Positions 1-5,008 of a stretch of 5,008 nt of DNA are shown here, piece after piece. The position numbers and the translations under genes are program-made. A model generated the notes under the pieces. That model saw only the letters and a list, made by a program, of their open reading frames with translations. It searched no databases and was not told where the DNA came from. Source of the stretch: JAFGOM01 sp964428385 (GTDB lineage Archaea; Halobacteriota; Methanomicrobia; Methanomicrobiales; Methanospirillaceae); the NCBI GenBank assembly GCA_964428385.1, contig CAYRYR010000154.1, positions 1-5,008 on the forward strand, written 5' to 3'. How positions within the stretch are numbered: position 1 is the first letter of the stretch; each line of letters starts with the position of its first letter.

Positions 1-141
1 CGCAGAGGACGCAGAGAGGGGAACCCAGGTTTCAGATACTCTGCAAACCAGCTACTCTCCGGAAGTTACATCAGTTTCTATTAGAAGAATGGTATTGAAG
101 GTTTAAACAGTCTCTCTGTGTCCTCTGCGTGCCTCTGCGGT
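1..141. repeat. Short inverted-repeat element built from a CCTCTGCG decamer
   Basis: The left arm (1-18) matches the reverse complement of 112-129 at 17 of 18 positions, and the arms flank about 93 bases of unrelated sequence. The right arm is itself a degenerate tandem of 10-base units at 112-121, 122-131 and 132-141, with core CCTCTGCG exact at 122-129 and 132-139. The left arm begins at the window edge, so the element probably extends outside the window. No transposase or convincing open frame lies inside it. From memory, purine/pyrimidine-skewed repeats of the type GCAGAGGACGCAGAG occur between genes in many environmental bacteria and methanogens; I could not check that here. It could be a MITE-like element or an intergenic palindromic repeat family. 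Confidence 0.6.
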
Positions 142-263
142 TAATCAATTAAATTATCAAACGAATGTCGTTTCAACTGGAAAGATTTATGTAAGGAGTG
201 AAAACACGATTGCACTATCACTTGAAAAATCGACAGAGCCTGTAAATCTGTGTATAGGTCGAT

Positions 264-275
264 CACTATAAAAGG
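264..275 (+). promoter_or_regulatory. TATA-like box in the AT-rich region upstream of the anchor-protein gene
   Basis: CACTATAAAAGG contains TATAAAA at 267-273, a good match to an archaeal TATA box. A transcript from it would begin near 295 and have a leader of about 125 bases before the start codon at 420, or would be a separate small RNA. The rest of 142-419 shows no supported gene: there are no ATG-started frames of useful length on either strand. A threefold ATATG tandem at 329-343 is another AT-rich, TATA-like patch. The assignment rests only on sequence resemblance. Confidence 0.25.
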
Positions 276-380
276 TCGGCAGTATTATTGTATTTATTCA
301 AATATTCGTATCTCATTAAGTTCACAAAATATGATATGATATGCAAAAAGACAGGATGCTAAAACGAACATAATCCGGAT

Positions 381-390
381 TTTTTATGTA
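381..390 (+). promoter_or_regulatory. Candidate proximal TATA box of the anchor-protein gene
   Basis: TTTTTATGTA is centred about 34 bases before the ATG at 420. At the usual archaeal spacing of about 25-27 bases, transcription would start near 411-413, giving an almost leaderless message. This fits the absence of a strong ribosome binding site before the gene. The match to the TATA consensus is only moderate. Confidence 0.3.
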
Positions 391-419
391 CTCCTATATC
401 GTTGACAGGATGGTAGATA

Positions 420-965
420 ATGCAGGATGGTGACCATATCGATGATGAGCCAGTGGATGAAGAATCATCAGTTTCAGATTTTGATACACAAGAAACAGAA
501 AATGTAAGCCTACCGCTGAATTATGAGGAACAAGAACCTCTATTACTATCAAATAGGGTTTCTGATGAATTTGTTCAGAATGGCAACATTATCGAGCAGA
601 TGGGACAATTGCACAATGCTTCTACAGAGATGAGAGATGAACTTAAAAAAACACAGATATTCATCTCTAAGTGGTATAAAAAAAATAAATCTCTTCTTGA
701 ATCAATCCAAACTCCAATTAATGCTCTTGTTGAAGAAACACAATCAATCTCGACACAGTATACAGATATAAACGGGATTGTTCAGGATCTTTCTACGACT
801 CTTCATCTCCATACAAGTAGTATCACGTCAGCACAGATTCGTATTGAAGAATTGGTCAGTATAAGTCACAAGGATTTGCAAAAAGTCAAACGAGAGTTAA
901 CCCTGATTTTTTATTTGCTGGGTATCGGCTTCATTCTTCTCTTTATTGTTGGCCTCATGAAATAA
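420..965 (+). CDS. Hypothetical acidic, predicted coiled-coil protein with a C-terminal membrane anchor
   Basis: I do not recognise this 181-residue protein as a named family. Residues 1-40 are very acidic (about 15 Asp/Glu) and probably disordered. Residues about 50-158 are polar and Gln/Glu/Ser/Thr-rich with spaced hydrophobic residues, consistent with long helices or coiled coil. Residues about 160-179 form one strongly hydrophobic segment, leaving only a terminal Lys after it. There is no N-terminal signal sequence and I see no Cys. Basic residues just before the segment (K152, K155, K157, R158) predict that the long N-terminal part stays in the cytoplasm, as in a tail-anchored protein. 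The frame has a stop (TAG, 414-416) just before the ATG at 420, so that is the earliest possible start. No strong ribosome binding site is visible. It stands alone: the next intact gene starts 281 bases downstream. A partner or scaffold role at the membrane is only a guess. Confidence 0.7.
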   Translation: MQDGDHIDDEPVDEESSVSDFDTQETENVSLPLNYEEQEPLLLSNRVSDEFVQNGNIIEQMGQLHNASTEMRDELKKTQIFISKWYKKNKSLLESIQTPINALVEETQSISTQYTDINGIVQDLSTTLHLHTSSITSAQIRIEELVSISHKDLQKVKRELTLIFYLLGIGFILLFIVGLMK

Positions 966-980
966 TTCTGCTTTATTACG

Positions 981-1007
981 CTTATTTTTATCCGGCATAT
1001 CGTTTTT
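981..1007 (+). terminator. T-rich tract after the anchor-protein gene, possible archaeal terminator
   Basis: Two T5 runs (985-989 and 1003-1007) lie 20-42 bases after the stop codon at 965. Archaeal RNA polymerase often terminates at such T-rich stretches without a hairpin. No clear stem-loop precedes them. The call rests only on base composition and position. Confidence 0.25.
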
Positions 1008-1144
1008 AGAAATCAATCCCTTGGTCAGGTATACCCACAACCTTTGCACTGCGTAACCTTTCTAAATCAAATCATACGGGTACCATTCTTGATTTATCCT
1101 GTCAAAAAGAACTGATTCTCAACCTTTTTTACAACTGCCATCAT
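1006..1144 (-). pseudogene. Possible decayed gene fragment, two frame breaks
   Basis: Read on the minus strand from the tandem ATG at 1144-1139, three short open segments join into one plausible polypeptide of 44 residues. The first reads MMAVVKKVENQ. The frame then shifts by one base at about 1111-1112 to VLFDRINQEWYPYD. It shifts again at an exact tandem duplication of AAATC (1064-1068, 1069-1073) to LERLRSAKVVGIPDQGIDF, ending in TAA at 1008-1006. Removing one copy of the 5-base duplication and adding one G restores a single frame. I recognise no family. Each segment is short enough to be open by chance, so the case rests on the protein-like composition and on the obvious duplication at one break. 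It lies between the anchor-protein gene and thiM, on the opposite strand to both. Confidence 0.33.
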
Positions 1145-1190
1145 TATCTATATGAAATCATTCACTTTACGACAGGTCTATCGTTTCCCT

Positions 1191-1200
1191 CTTATGATAT
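1191..1200 (+). promoter_or_regulatory. Candidate TATA box of the thiM-thiE operon
   Basis: CTTATGATAT is centred about 51 bases before the thiM ATG, which would place the transcript start near 1222 and leave a leader of about 25 bases. That leader has no strong ribosome binding site. I found no thiamine pyrophosphate riboswitch in 966-1246, so any thiamine control would have to act through a DNA-binding repressor or by another route. Weak evidence: the AT-rich spacer offers several similar sites. Confidence 0.3.
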
Positions 1201-1246
1201 AGGGACAATAGTATCACACGAGAACATTATAACAGGATTTTATCAG

Positions 1247-2050
1247 ATGATGAATAACCAAACTATTGCTGATCTCCTTGTGTTAGTTAGACAGAAGAGA
1301 CCACTTGTGCATCATATAACAAATTATGTCACCGTAAATGACTGTGCTAATATCACTCTCTGTATTGGTGCAGCTCCGGTTATGGCAGAAGCACCTGACG
1401 AGGTCGAAGAGATTGTCGCTGTTGCAGGAGCTCTCGTCCTCAATATCGGGACACTCTCTTCAGATCTTATTGAAAGTATGCTAATTGCGGGAAAAGCTGC
1501 CAATTCCTGTAACATACCCATCATTCTCGACCCGGTTGGTGCAGGAGCAACCACACTTCGGACCCGGAGTGTGAAGCATCTCATAGATGAACTGGATATA
1601 TCTGTCTTAAAAGGGAATGCCGGGGAAATTGGGGTGATAACCGGGACAGGTGGGTGTGTGCGTGGAGTAGACTCAGCCGGACTGACCGGTGACCCAGTGA
1701 TGGTAGCACGTGCATGTGCAGATATGACCGGTGGAGTTGTGGTGATGAGTGGTCCTACTGATATTATCACTGATGGAAAATGTGTCATCCTGGTGAAGAA
1801 TGGTCATGACATGATGGGGCGTTTATCAGGAACTGGTTGTATGGCGTCATCACTGATTGGTGCCTTTGCAGCGGTATCAAACTCTATCCCGGAGGCATCT
1901 GTCGCAGCTCTGGCAACATTCGGACGGGCAGGAGAGCTGGCAGGATGTGATGCAAAAGGTCCTTATTCCTTCAGAACGGCGTTATTTGATTCACTGTATG
2001 GACTTACACCAGAAGATATTGTCATGCATGCACAGATAGAGACCCTGTAA
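1247..2050 (+). CDS. thiM: Hydroxyethylthiazole kinase ThiM
   Basis: ThiM is a cytoplasmic ribokinase-fold enzyme that phosphorylates 4-methyl-5-(2-hydroxyethyl)thiazole with ATP, salvaging thiazole for thiamine. The 267 residues match the family's usual length. Visible landmarks in order are the N-terminal substrate region with PLVHHITNYVTVND (19-32), GAAPVMAEAPDEVEE (41-55), LNIGTL (65-70), the phosphate/Mg region DPVGAG (95-100), KGNAGEI (122-128), SGP (168-170) and the anion-hole motif GTGC (195-198). C198 falls at the same number as the catalytic-region Cys of the Bacillus enzyme as I recall it. Two consecutive ATG codons open the gene; the first is used here, though the second (1250) is equally possible. 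The stop is 6 bases before thiE, so the two genes are very likely co-transcribed and translationally coupled. No key residue appears to be missing. Confidence 0.96.
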   Translation: MMNNQTIADLLVLVRQKRPLVHHITNYVTVNDCANITLCIGAAPVMAEAPDEVEEIVAVAGALVLNIGTLSSDLIESMLIAGKAANSCNIPIILDPVGAGATTLRTRSVKHLIDELDISVLKGNAGEIGVITGTGGCVRGVDSAGLTGDPVMVARACADMTGGVVVMSGPTDIITDGKCVILVKNGHDMMGRLSGTGCMASSLIGAFAAVSNSIPEASVAALATFGRAGELAGCDAKGPYSFRTALFDSLYGLTPEDIVMHAQIETL

Positions 2051-2056
2051 TTCTAT

Positions 2057-2731
2057 ATGGTATATGATCTGTACGTCATCACTGATGAGAAACTCTCCCA
2101 GGGAAGATTGCATTATGAGATAGCAGAACAGGCAATATTAGGGGGTGTTGATGTCATTCAGCTCCGTGACAAGGAGTGTTCCTGTGCTGACCTCATTGCT
2201 TCGGCATCAGCCATCCGGAATCTCACAAAAAAGAACAATACACTTTTTATTGTAAATGACAGGCTGGATGTCGCTCTCATTACCGGAGCAGATGGGGTTC
2301 ACCTCGGTCAGGATGATATTTCTTTAGAACAGGCCCGCAGGATCACACCGAAAGAATTTATCATTGGTATCTCTGTTGGTTCAATAGAAGAAGCGGTCAG
2401 GGCTGAAATGGACGGGGCAGATTATATTGCACTCAGTCCAACGTTTACAACCCCCTCAAAAGAGAATGCAGGTCCCGGACACGGGCTTTGTATGCTGACC
2501 GCGATTCGGTCCCAAATATCCATTCCGCTTCTTGCTATCGGTGGTATCACATGTAGCAATGTAACAGAGGTAATCCTTGCCGGTGCAGATGGTGTGGCGG
2601 TAATATCAGCGGTTGTCAGTTCGAGGGACATCAAATCAGCCGTCAGAGAGATGAAGATAGCGATAACAGCTGCTAAAGTGATGTATACCAAAAAAGTGGG
2701 AAACGAGGGTCAGGCGCATGATGAGGAATAA
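2057..2731 (+). CDS. thiE: Thiamine phosphate synthase ThiE
   Basis: ThiE is a soluble TIM-barrel enzyme that condenses the thiazole phosphate made by ThiM with HMP pyrophosphate, giving thiamine monophosphate and pyrophosphate. The 224 residues are close to family length. Expected motifs appear in order: YVITD (6-10), QLRDK (35-39) for pyrophosphate binding, VNDR (66-69), GADGVHLGQDD (77-87), the loop SPTFTTPSK (127-135), AIGGI (160-164) and GADGVAVISA (176-185). The last 14 or so residues (TKKVGNEGQAHDEE) form a polar tail beyond the barrel. The ATG at 2057 starts directly before the conserved first strand and follows the thiM stop by 6 bases with no separate ribosome binding site, which suggests coupled translation. 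It is a stand-alone ThiE; no thiD or thiN domain is fused and no further thiamine gene follows. Confidence 0.96.
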   Translation: MVYDLYVITDEKLSQGRLHYEIAEQAILGGVDVIQLRDKECSCADLIASASAIRNLTKKNNTLFIVNDRLDVALITGADGVHLGQDDISLEQARRITPKEFIIGISVGSIEEAVRAEMDGADYIALSPTFTTPSKENAGPGHGLCMLTAIRSQISIPLLAIGGITCSNVTEVILAGADGVAVISAVVSSRDIKSAVREMKIAITAAKVMYTKKVGNEGQAHDEE

Positions 2732-2756
2732 TGCAGTCCTGATATATAGTCAATAG

Positions 2757-2817
2757 CAAACCGGTTTAGAAAGATAGGGTGTGGGCCCCCGTTTTTGGGA
2801 CTACAAACCCGGTTTTG
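2757..2817. terminator. Potential stem-loop after thiE
   Basis: The arms 2757-2767 (CAAACCGGTTT) and 2805-2817 (AAACCCGGTTTTG) are complementary apart from two single-base bulges. They enclose about 37 bases that include GGGCCC (2783-2788) and a T5 run (2792-2796). The left arm also contains the 10-base palindrome AAACCGGTTT. The location, 26 bases after the thiE stop and between convergent genes, fits a terminator or transcript-end structure. T-rich sequence follows the right arm. Archaeal termination does not need a hairpin, so function is uncertain. Confidence 0.35.
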
Positions 2818-2841
2818 AATATTTTAGAACGTATATGATGC

Positions 2842-2880
2842 ACAACCATTGTATTATAGCCGCATCTTCAGGATGGTTGT
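2842..2880. terminator. Potential stem-loop just downstream of ilvD
   Basis: An exact 8-base inverted repeat pairs ACAACCAT (2842-2849) with ATGGTTGT (2873-2880), leaving a 23-base loop. It begins 11 bases past the ilvD stop on the minus strand, so it could mark the 3' end of the ilvD transcript. There is no T run right after it on that strand, so it is not a classical terminator, and an 8-base match could be chance. Confidence 0.25.
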
Positions 2881-2890
2881 AAATACCTGA

Positions 2891-4543
2891 TTATTCATGC
2901 ATGTTCAGAACCGCACCTTGATCTGCCTGTCCGACTGCAGCTGCATATCTGGCAAGTACTCCAGATAGTGCTCTTTTTTCAGGATTCCACGAATTTCTTC
3001 TGGCTTGTATCTCTTCTTCACTCACAAGCAGATCGATCCGTCGTGTATGCAGGTTGATGGTTATCTGATCCCCTTCACAAACAAGTCCTATTGGTCCCCC
3101 TACTGCAGCTTCGGGTGCGACATGCCCGATACATGGTCCACGTGTTCCTCCTGAGAATCTGCCGTCAGTCACAAGAGCAACCCGAGTGAATCCTCTACCC
3201 ATCAGTGCTGATGTTGGTGAGAGCATTTCAGGCATTCCAGGTCCACCTGCTGGTCCTTCATATCTAATTACAACAACATCACCTTCTGTAATGTCATCAG
3301 AAAGGATGGCATTCATTGCCTTTCCTTCTCCGGAAAAGACACGGGCGGGTCCGGTGTGATGCCACATAGATTCATCGACAGCTGAGCACTTTACCACACA
3401 TCCATCAGGTGCAAGACTGCCATATAGAATTCGAAGCCCCCCTGCATCATGGACCGGATCATCAACTGGTCTGATAACTTGAGAGTCGATGTACGTAACA
3501 TTGTCAGCGATTGCATGGACACGCATACCTGATACGGTCATTTCATTCTCAATTTCCTGTCTGATGGAATGAAATACTGCAGGAATGCCTCCGGCACGAT
3601 GGAGTGCCTGCATGGAATGTGGTCCTCCCGGCTGCATCGATGCAATATGGGGAACAACCTGCCCGATCTGATCAAATTCTTTGAGAGTGAAGGGAATTGT
3701 TGCCTCCTGTGCAATTGCCATCAGGTGAAGAACTGTATTTGTCGAACCGCCAAGGGCCATATCTACCCGTATTGCATTTCTTATACTTGCAGGATTGATG
3801 ATATCGCGGGGGCATATATTCTCTTTAACAAGTTGTACCGAACGTGATCCGGTCTCATAGGCAAGTCTTACTTTCTCTGCATCAACTGCAGGAGTGGTTG
3901 CACATCCTAAAAGTGACATTCCCATCGCTTCGGTCATGCAGGCCATCGTGTTTGCTGTATACAGTCCCTGACAACTGCCACATCCTGGCATCGCTGCTTT
4001 TTCCAGTTTGACAAGATCTTTTTCTGTCATTGTCCCGGCTGCAACTTTTCCAACTCCTTCAAACACATCTGTGAGTGATATCTCGCAACCTTCCCTCCAT
4101 CCCGGAAGCATATTTCCCCCGGTAAGGACAATTGTAGGGATATTTACCCGTGCAGCTGCCATCAGCATTCCTGGAACAATCTTATCACAGGTACAAAGAC
4201 AGACAAGTCCATCAAACCGGTGAGCTTCTGCCATGAGCTCGACTGAGTCAGCAATTGTCTCTCGTGATGGAAGAGAATAGCGCATTCCGATATGTCCCAT
4301 TGCTATACCATCACAGATGCCGATTGTATTAAACTCAAAAGGCGTTCCGCCTCCTGCTGCAATTCCTTCCCTGACCCTGTGTGCAAGCATCTGAAGATGA
4401 GTGTGGCCGGGTACAATCGTATTAAATGAATTTGCAATCCCAATGAAGGGACGGTCCATCTCAGTATCTGTCACTCCAAGAGACCGGAGCAGCGATCGAT
4501 TTGGTGCACGGGTATATCCCCCTTTTGCCTCATCACTCCGCAT
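2891..4543 (-). CDS. ilvD: Dihydroxy-acid dehydratase IlvD
   Basis: IlvD dehydrates 2,3-dihydroxyisovalerate and 2,3-dihydroxy-3-methylvalerate to the 2-keto acid precursors of valine/leucine and isoleucine, using an iron-sulfur cluster and Mg. From the ATG at 4543 the protein has 550 residues, typical of methanogen homologues. Landmarks in this numbering are RAPNRSLL (12-19), VPGHTHL (44-50), GICDGIAMGH (75-84, with Mg-type D78), CTCDK (117-121: cluster C119, D120 and the K121 that is carbamylated in relatives), the cluster motif GCGSC (187-191), MALGGSTN (262-269), GPAGGPGMPEM (430-440, E439) and TDGRFSGG (459-466, with catalytic S464). The frame is also open to a GTG at 4555 (554 residues), but methanogen homologues start M-R-S-D and the TATA box at 4569-4576 lies too close to that GTG. 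Its first Cys position is the VPGH type, as in the E. coli enzyme. It converges on thiE and is transcribed alone here. Confidence 0.97.
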   Translation of the reverse strand: MRSDEAKGGYTRAPNRSLLRSLGVTDTEMDRPFIGIANSFNTIVPGHTHLQMLAHRVREGIAAGGGTPFEFNTIGICDGIAMGHIGMRYSLPSRETIADSVELMAEAHRFDGLVCLCTCDKIVPGMLMAAARVNIPTIVLTGGNMLPGWREGCEISLTDVFEGVGKVAAGTMTEKDLVKLEKAAMPGCGSCQGLYTANTMACMTEAMGMSLLGCATTPAVDAEKVRLAYETGSRSVQLVKENICPRDIINPASIRNAIRVDMALGGSTNTVLHLMAIAQEATIPFTLKEFDQIGQVVPHIASMQPGGPHSMQALHRAGGIPAVFHSIRQEIENEMTVSGMRVHAIADNVTYIDSQVIRPVDDPVHDAGGLRILYGSLAPDGCVVKCSAVDESMWHHTGPARVFSGEGKAMNAILSDDITEGDVVVIRYEGPAGGPGMPEMLSPTSALMGRGFTRVALVTDGRFSGGTRGPCIGHVAPEAAVGGPIGLVCEGDQITINLHTRRIDLLVSEEEIQARRNSWNPEKRALSGVLARYAAAVGQADQGAVLNMHE

Positions 4544-4568
4544 AGTATCACTCACGTGTATCTTTGTC

Positions 4569-4576
4569 TTATAAAA
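4569..4576 (-). promoter_or_regulatory. TATA box of ilvD
   Basis: On the minus strand this reads TTTTATAA, preceded by the purine-rich AGGAAA that could serve as a BRE. Its centre is about 30 bases before the ATG at 4543, so transcription should start around 4545-4548 and the message would be nearly leaderless. The same spacing would put the transcript start downstream of the alternative GTG at 4555, which argues for the ATG. Confidence 0.55.
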
Positions 4577-4647
4577 GAATTTCCTTTCTGTTCAGACATA
4601 TCCCTCATTGCAGACTGAAATAATTCCTGATGAGATAATTGTATGCT

Positions 4648-4678
4648 GATTCTGAAAAAATGCCTTTATTCAGGATTC
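4648..4678 (-). terminator. Imperfect stem-loop with T6 after the broken minus-strand frame
   Basis: GATTCTGA (4648-4655) pairs imperfectly with TCAGGATTC (4670-4678), with one bulge and one G-T pair. On the minus strand a T6 run (4660-4655) lies about 17 bases after the TGA at 4679-4677. The position fits an end signal for the frame-broken gene at 4677-4947, which gives mild support to that gene having been real. It also sits upstream of ilvD, where it could insulate the ilvD promoter. Confidence 0.27.
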
Positions 4679-4947
4679 AAAGAGAGATTTTGATTATTCT
4701 TTGTCCTTGGATTAATTCATATCCAAATATTCGATAATAGCCACTCTGGCGGTTGATATGGTAATAGATCTTCTGTGCCATGACATGATAATCACCCCCT
4801 ACAGTCTGATTCCTGTAGTGTTTTCTCTATAGCCCAGGCGTTCAATTGTTTGGAGGAGTTCTGAAAACATTTTCTGTATTTAAAAATGTTGGATAGTTTA
4901 CTCTTTGAATCCATCTGAACCGAACCATCTTCACTTACTGTATTCAT
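4677..4947 (-). pseudogene. Frame-broken small gene, about 89 residues if one G is removed
   Basis: On the minus strand an ATG at 4947-4945 (another in-frame ATG at 4914-4912) opens a frame that includes KLSNIFKYRKCFQ and LNAWAIEKTLQESDCRG, then meets TGA at 4794-4792. The stop follows a G5 run (4799-4795). Deleting one G joins it exactly to a second open stretch reading GDYHVMAQKIYYHINRQSGY and then YRIFGYELIQ, ending in TGA at 4679-4677. The joined product would have 89 residues. The second half is rich in Tyr, His and Ile and looks protein-like, but I recognise no family. The break could be a real loss of function, a sequencing error in a homopolymer, or (less likely) programmed slippage. 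Alternatively only the second part is a gene: GGGGGTGAT at 4799-4791 resembles an archaeal ribosome binding site 9 bases before an ATG at 4781, which would give 34 residues. This stretch and its flanks (4556-4676, 4948-5008) hold no other supported gene. Confidence 0.45.
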
Positions 4948-5008
4948 TATAATTCTTATAGTATCAGCATAGCCAGATTACCTGATTTGTCTGTGAAAAG
5001 AAACACAA

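Noticed and set aside
1..141. CRISPR array
   Set aside because: The repeat units are contiguous 10-mers with no regular spacers, and the two arms are inverted relative to each other.
198..245. GTG at 198 with AAGGAG just before it, suggesting a small gene
   Set aside because: The frame stops after 15 codons and the purine-rich motif overlaps the start codon, leaving no spacing.
229..263. Six-base inverted repeat ATCGAC / GTCGAT
   Set aside because: It is short with a 23-base loop and is expected by chance in a spacer of this size.
107..271. Open plus-strand frame of about 55 codons running out of the decamer repeat to TAA at 269-271
   Set aside because: It has no ATG, GTG or TTG start in frame, and its first part is only repeat sequence read through. 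It may be the tail of something older but cannot be supported as a gene.
266..316. Minus-strand 16-codon frame starting at ATG 316-314
   Set aside because: It is too short and has no ribosome binding site or recognisable sequence.
966..1246. TPP riboswitch before thiM
   Set aside because: I looked for the CTGAGA core and the partner helix sequences and did not find them in the right order. ACTGATTCTC at 1111-1120 is only a superficial likeness.
1324..1788. Long minus-strand open frame opposite thiM
   Set aside because: It is a shadow of the well-supported thiM coding frame; its product is low-complexity, rich in Ser, Pro, Thr and Ile, with no family resemblance.
1857..2039. Plus-strand 60-codon frame inside thiM
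   Set aside because: It lies wholly inside thiM in another frame and has no independent support.
2422..2691. Minus-strand frame opposite thiE
   Set aside because: It is antisense to conserved ThiE barrel motifs and has no recognisable domain.
3569..4223. Two plus-strand frames (3569-3847 and 4008-4223) opposite ilvD
   Set aside because: Both are antisense to conserved IlvD catalytic segments and are explained by codon composition.

Overview
The window looks like chromosomal DNA of a methanogenic archaeon, most likely of the Methanomicrobiales (Methanospirillum-like). This is an inference from three things: the style of the ThiM, ThiE and IlvD proteins (IlvD begins M-R-S-D as in methanogen relatives), AT-rich TATA-like boxes about 25-30 bases before starts with little or no Shine-Dalgarno sequence, and moderate GC coding regions set in AT-rich spacers. 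No marker gene here proves the taxonomy.

Layout. Positions 1-141 hold a small repeat with inverted arms built from a CCTCTGCG decamer. Positions 142-419 are AT-rich and contain two TATA-like boxes but no convincing gene. Positions 420-965 (+) encode an unrecognised 181-residue acidic protein with a single C-terminal membrane anchor. The spacer 966-1246 carries what reads as a decayed minus-strand gene fragment (1006-1144). Positions 1247-2731 (+) are a two-gene thiamine salvage/synthesis operon, thiM-thiE, with 6 bases between the genes. A convergent spacer with two potential stem-loops follows. Then ilvD (minus, best start 4543), for branched-chain amino acid biosynthesis, has a good TATA box just upstream. 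The last 450 bases hold no intact gene. On the minus strand at 4677-4947 they contain a reading frame that becomes one continuous protein of about 89 residues if a single G is removed from a G5 run.

How the genes work together. ThiM phosphorylates hydroxyethylthiazole, and ThiE joins the resulting thiazole phosphate to HMP pyrophosphate to make thiamine monophosphate, so the two form a coherent pathway pair. IlvD is on the opposite strand and functionally separate. The only indirect link is that acetohydroxyacid synthase, an earlier step of the same branched-chain pathway, needs thiamine diphosphate. The core genes are ordinary. The unusual material lies in the spacers: the repeat, the tail-anchored protein and two broken minus-strand reading frames. 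I see no sign of a CRISPR array, transposase, tRNA, rRNA or defence system.
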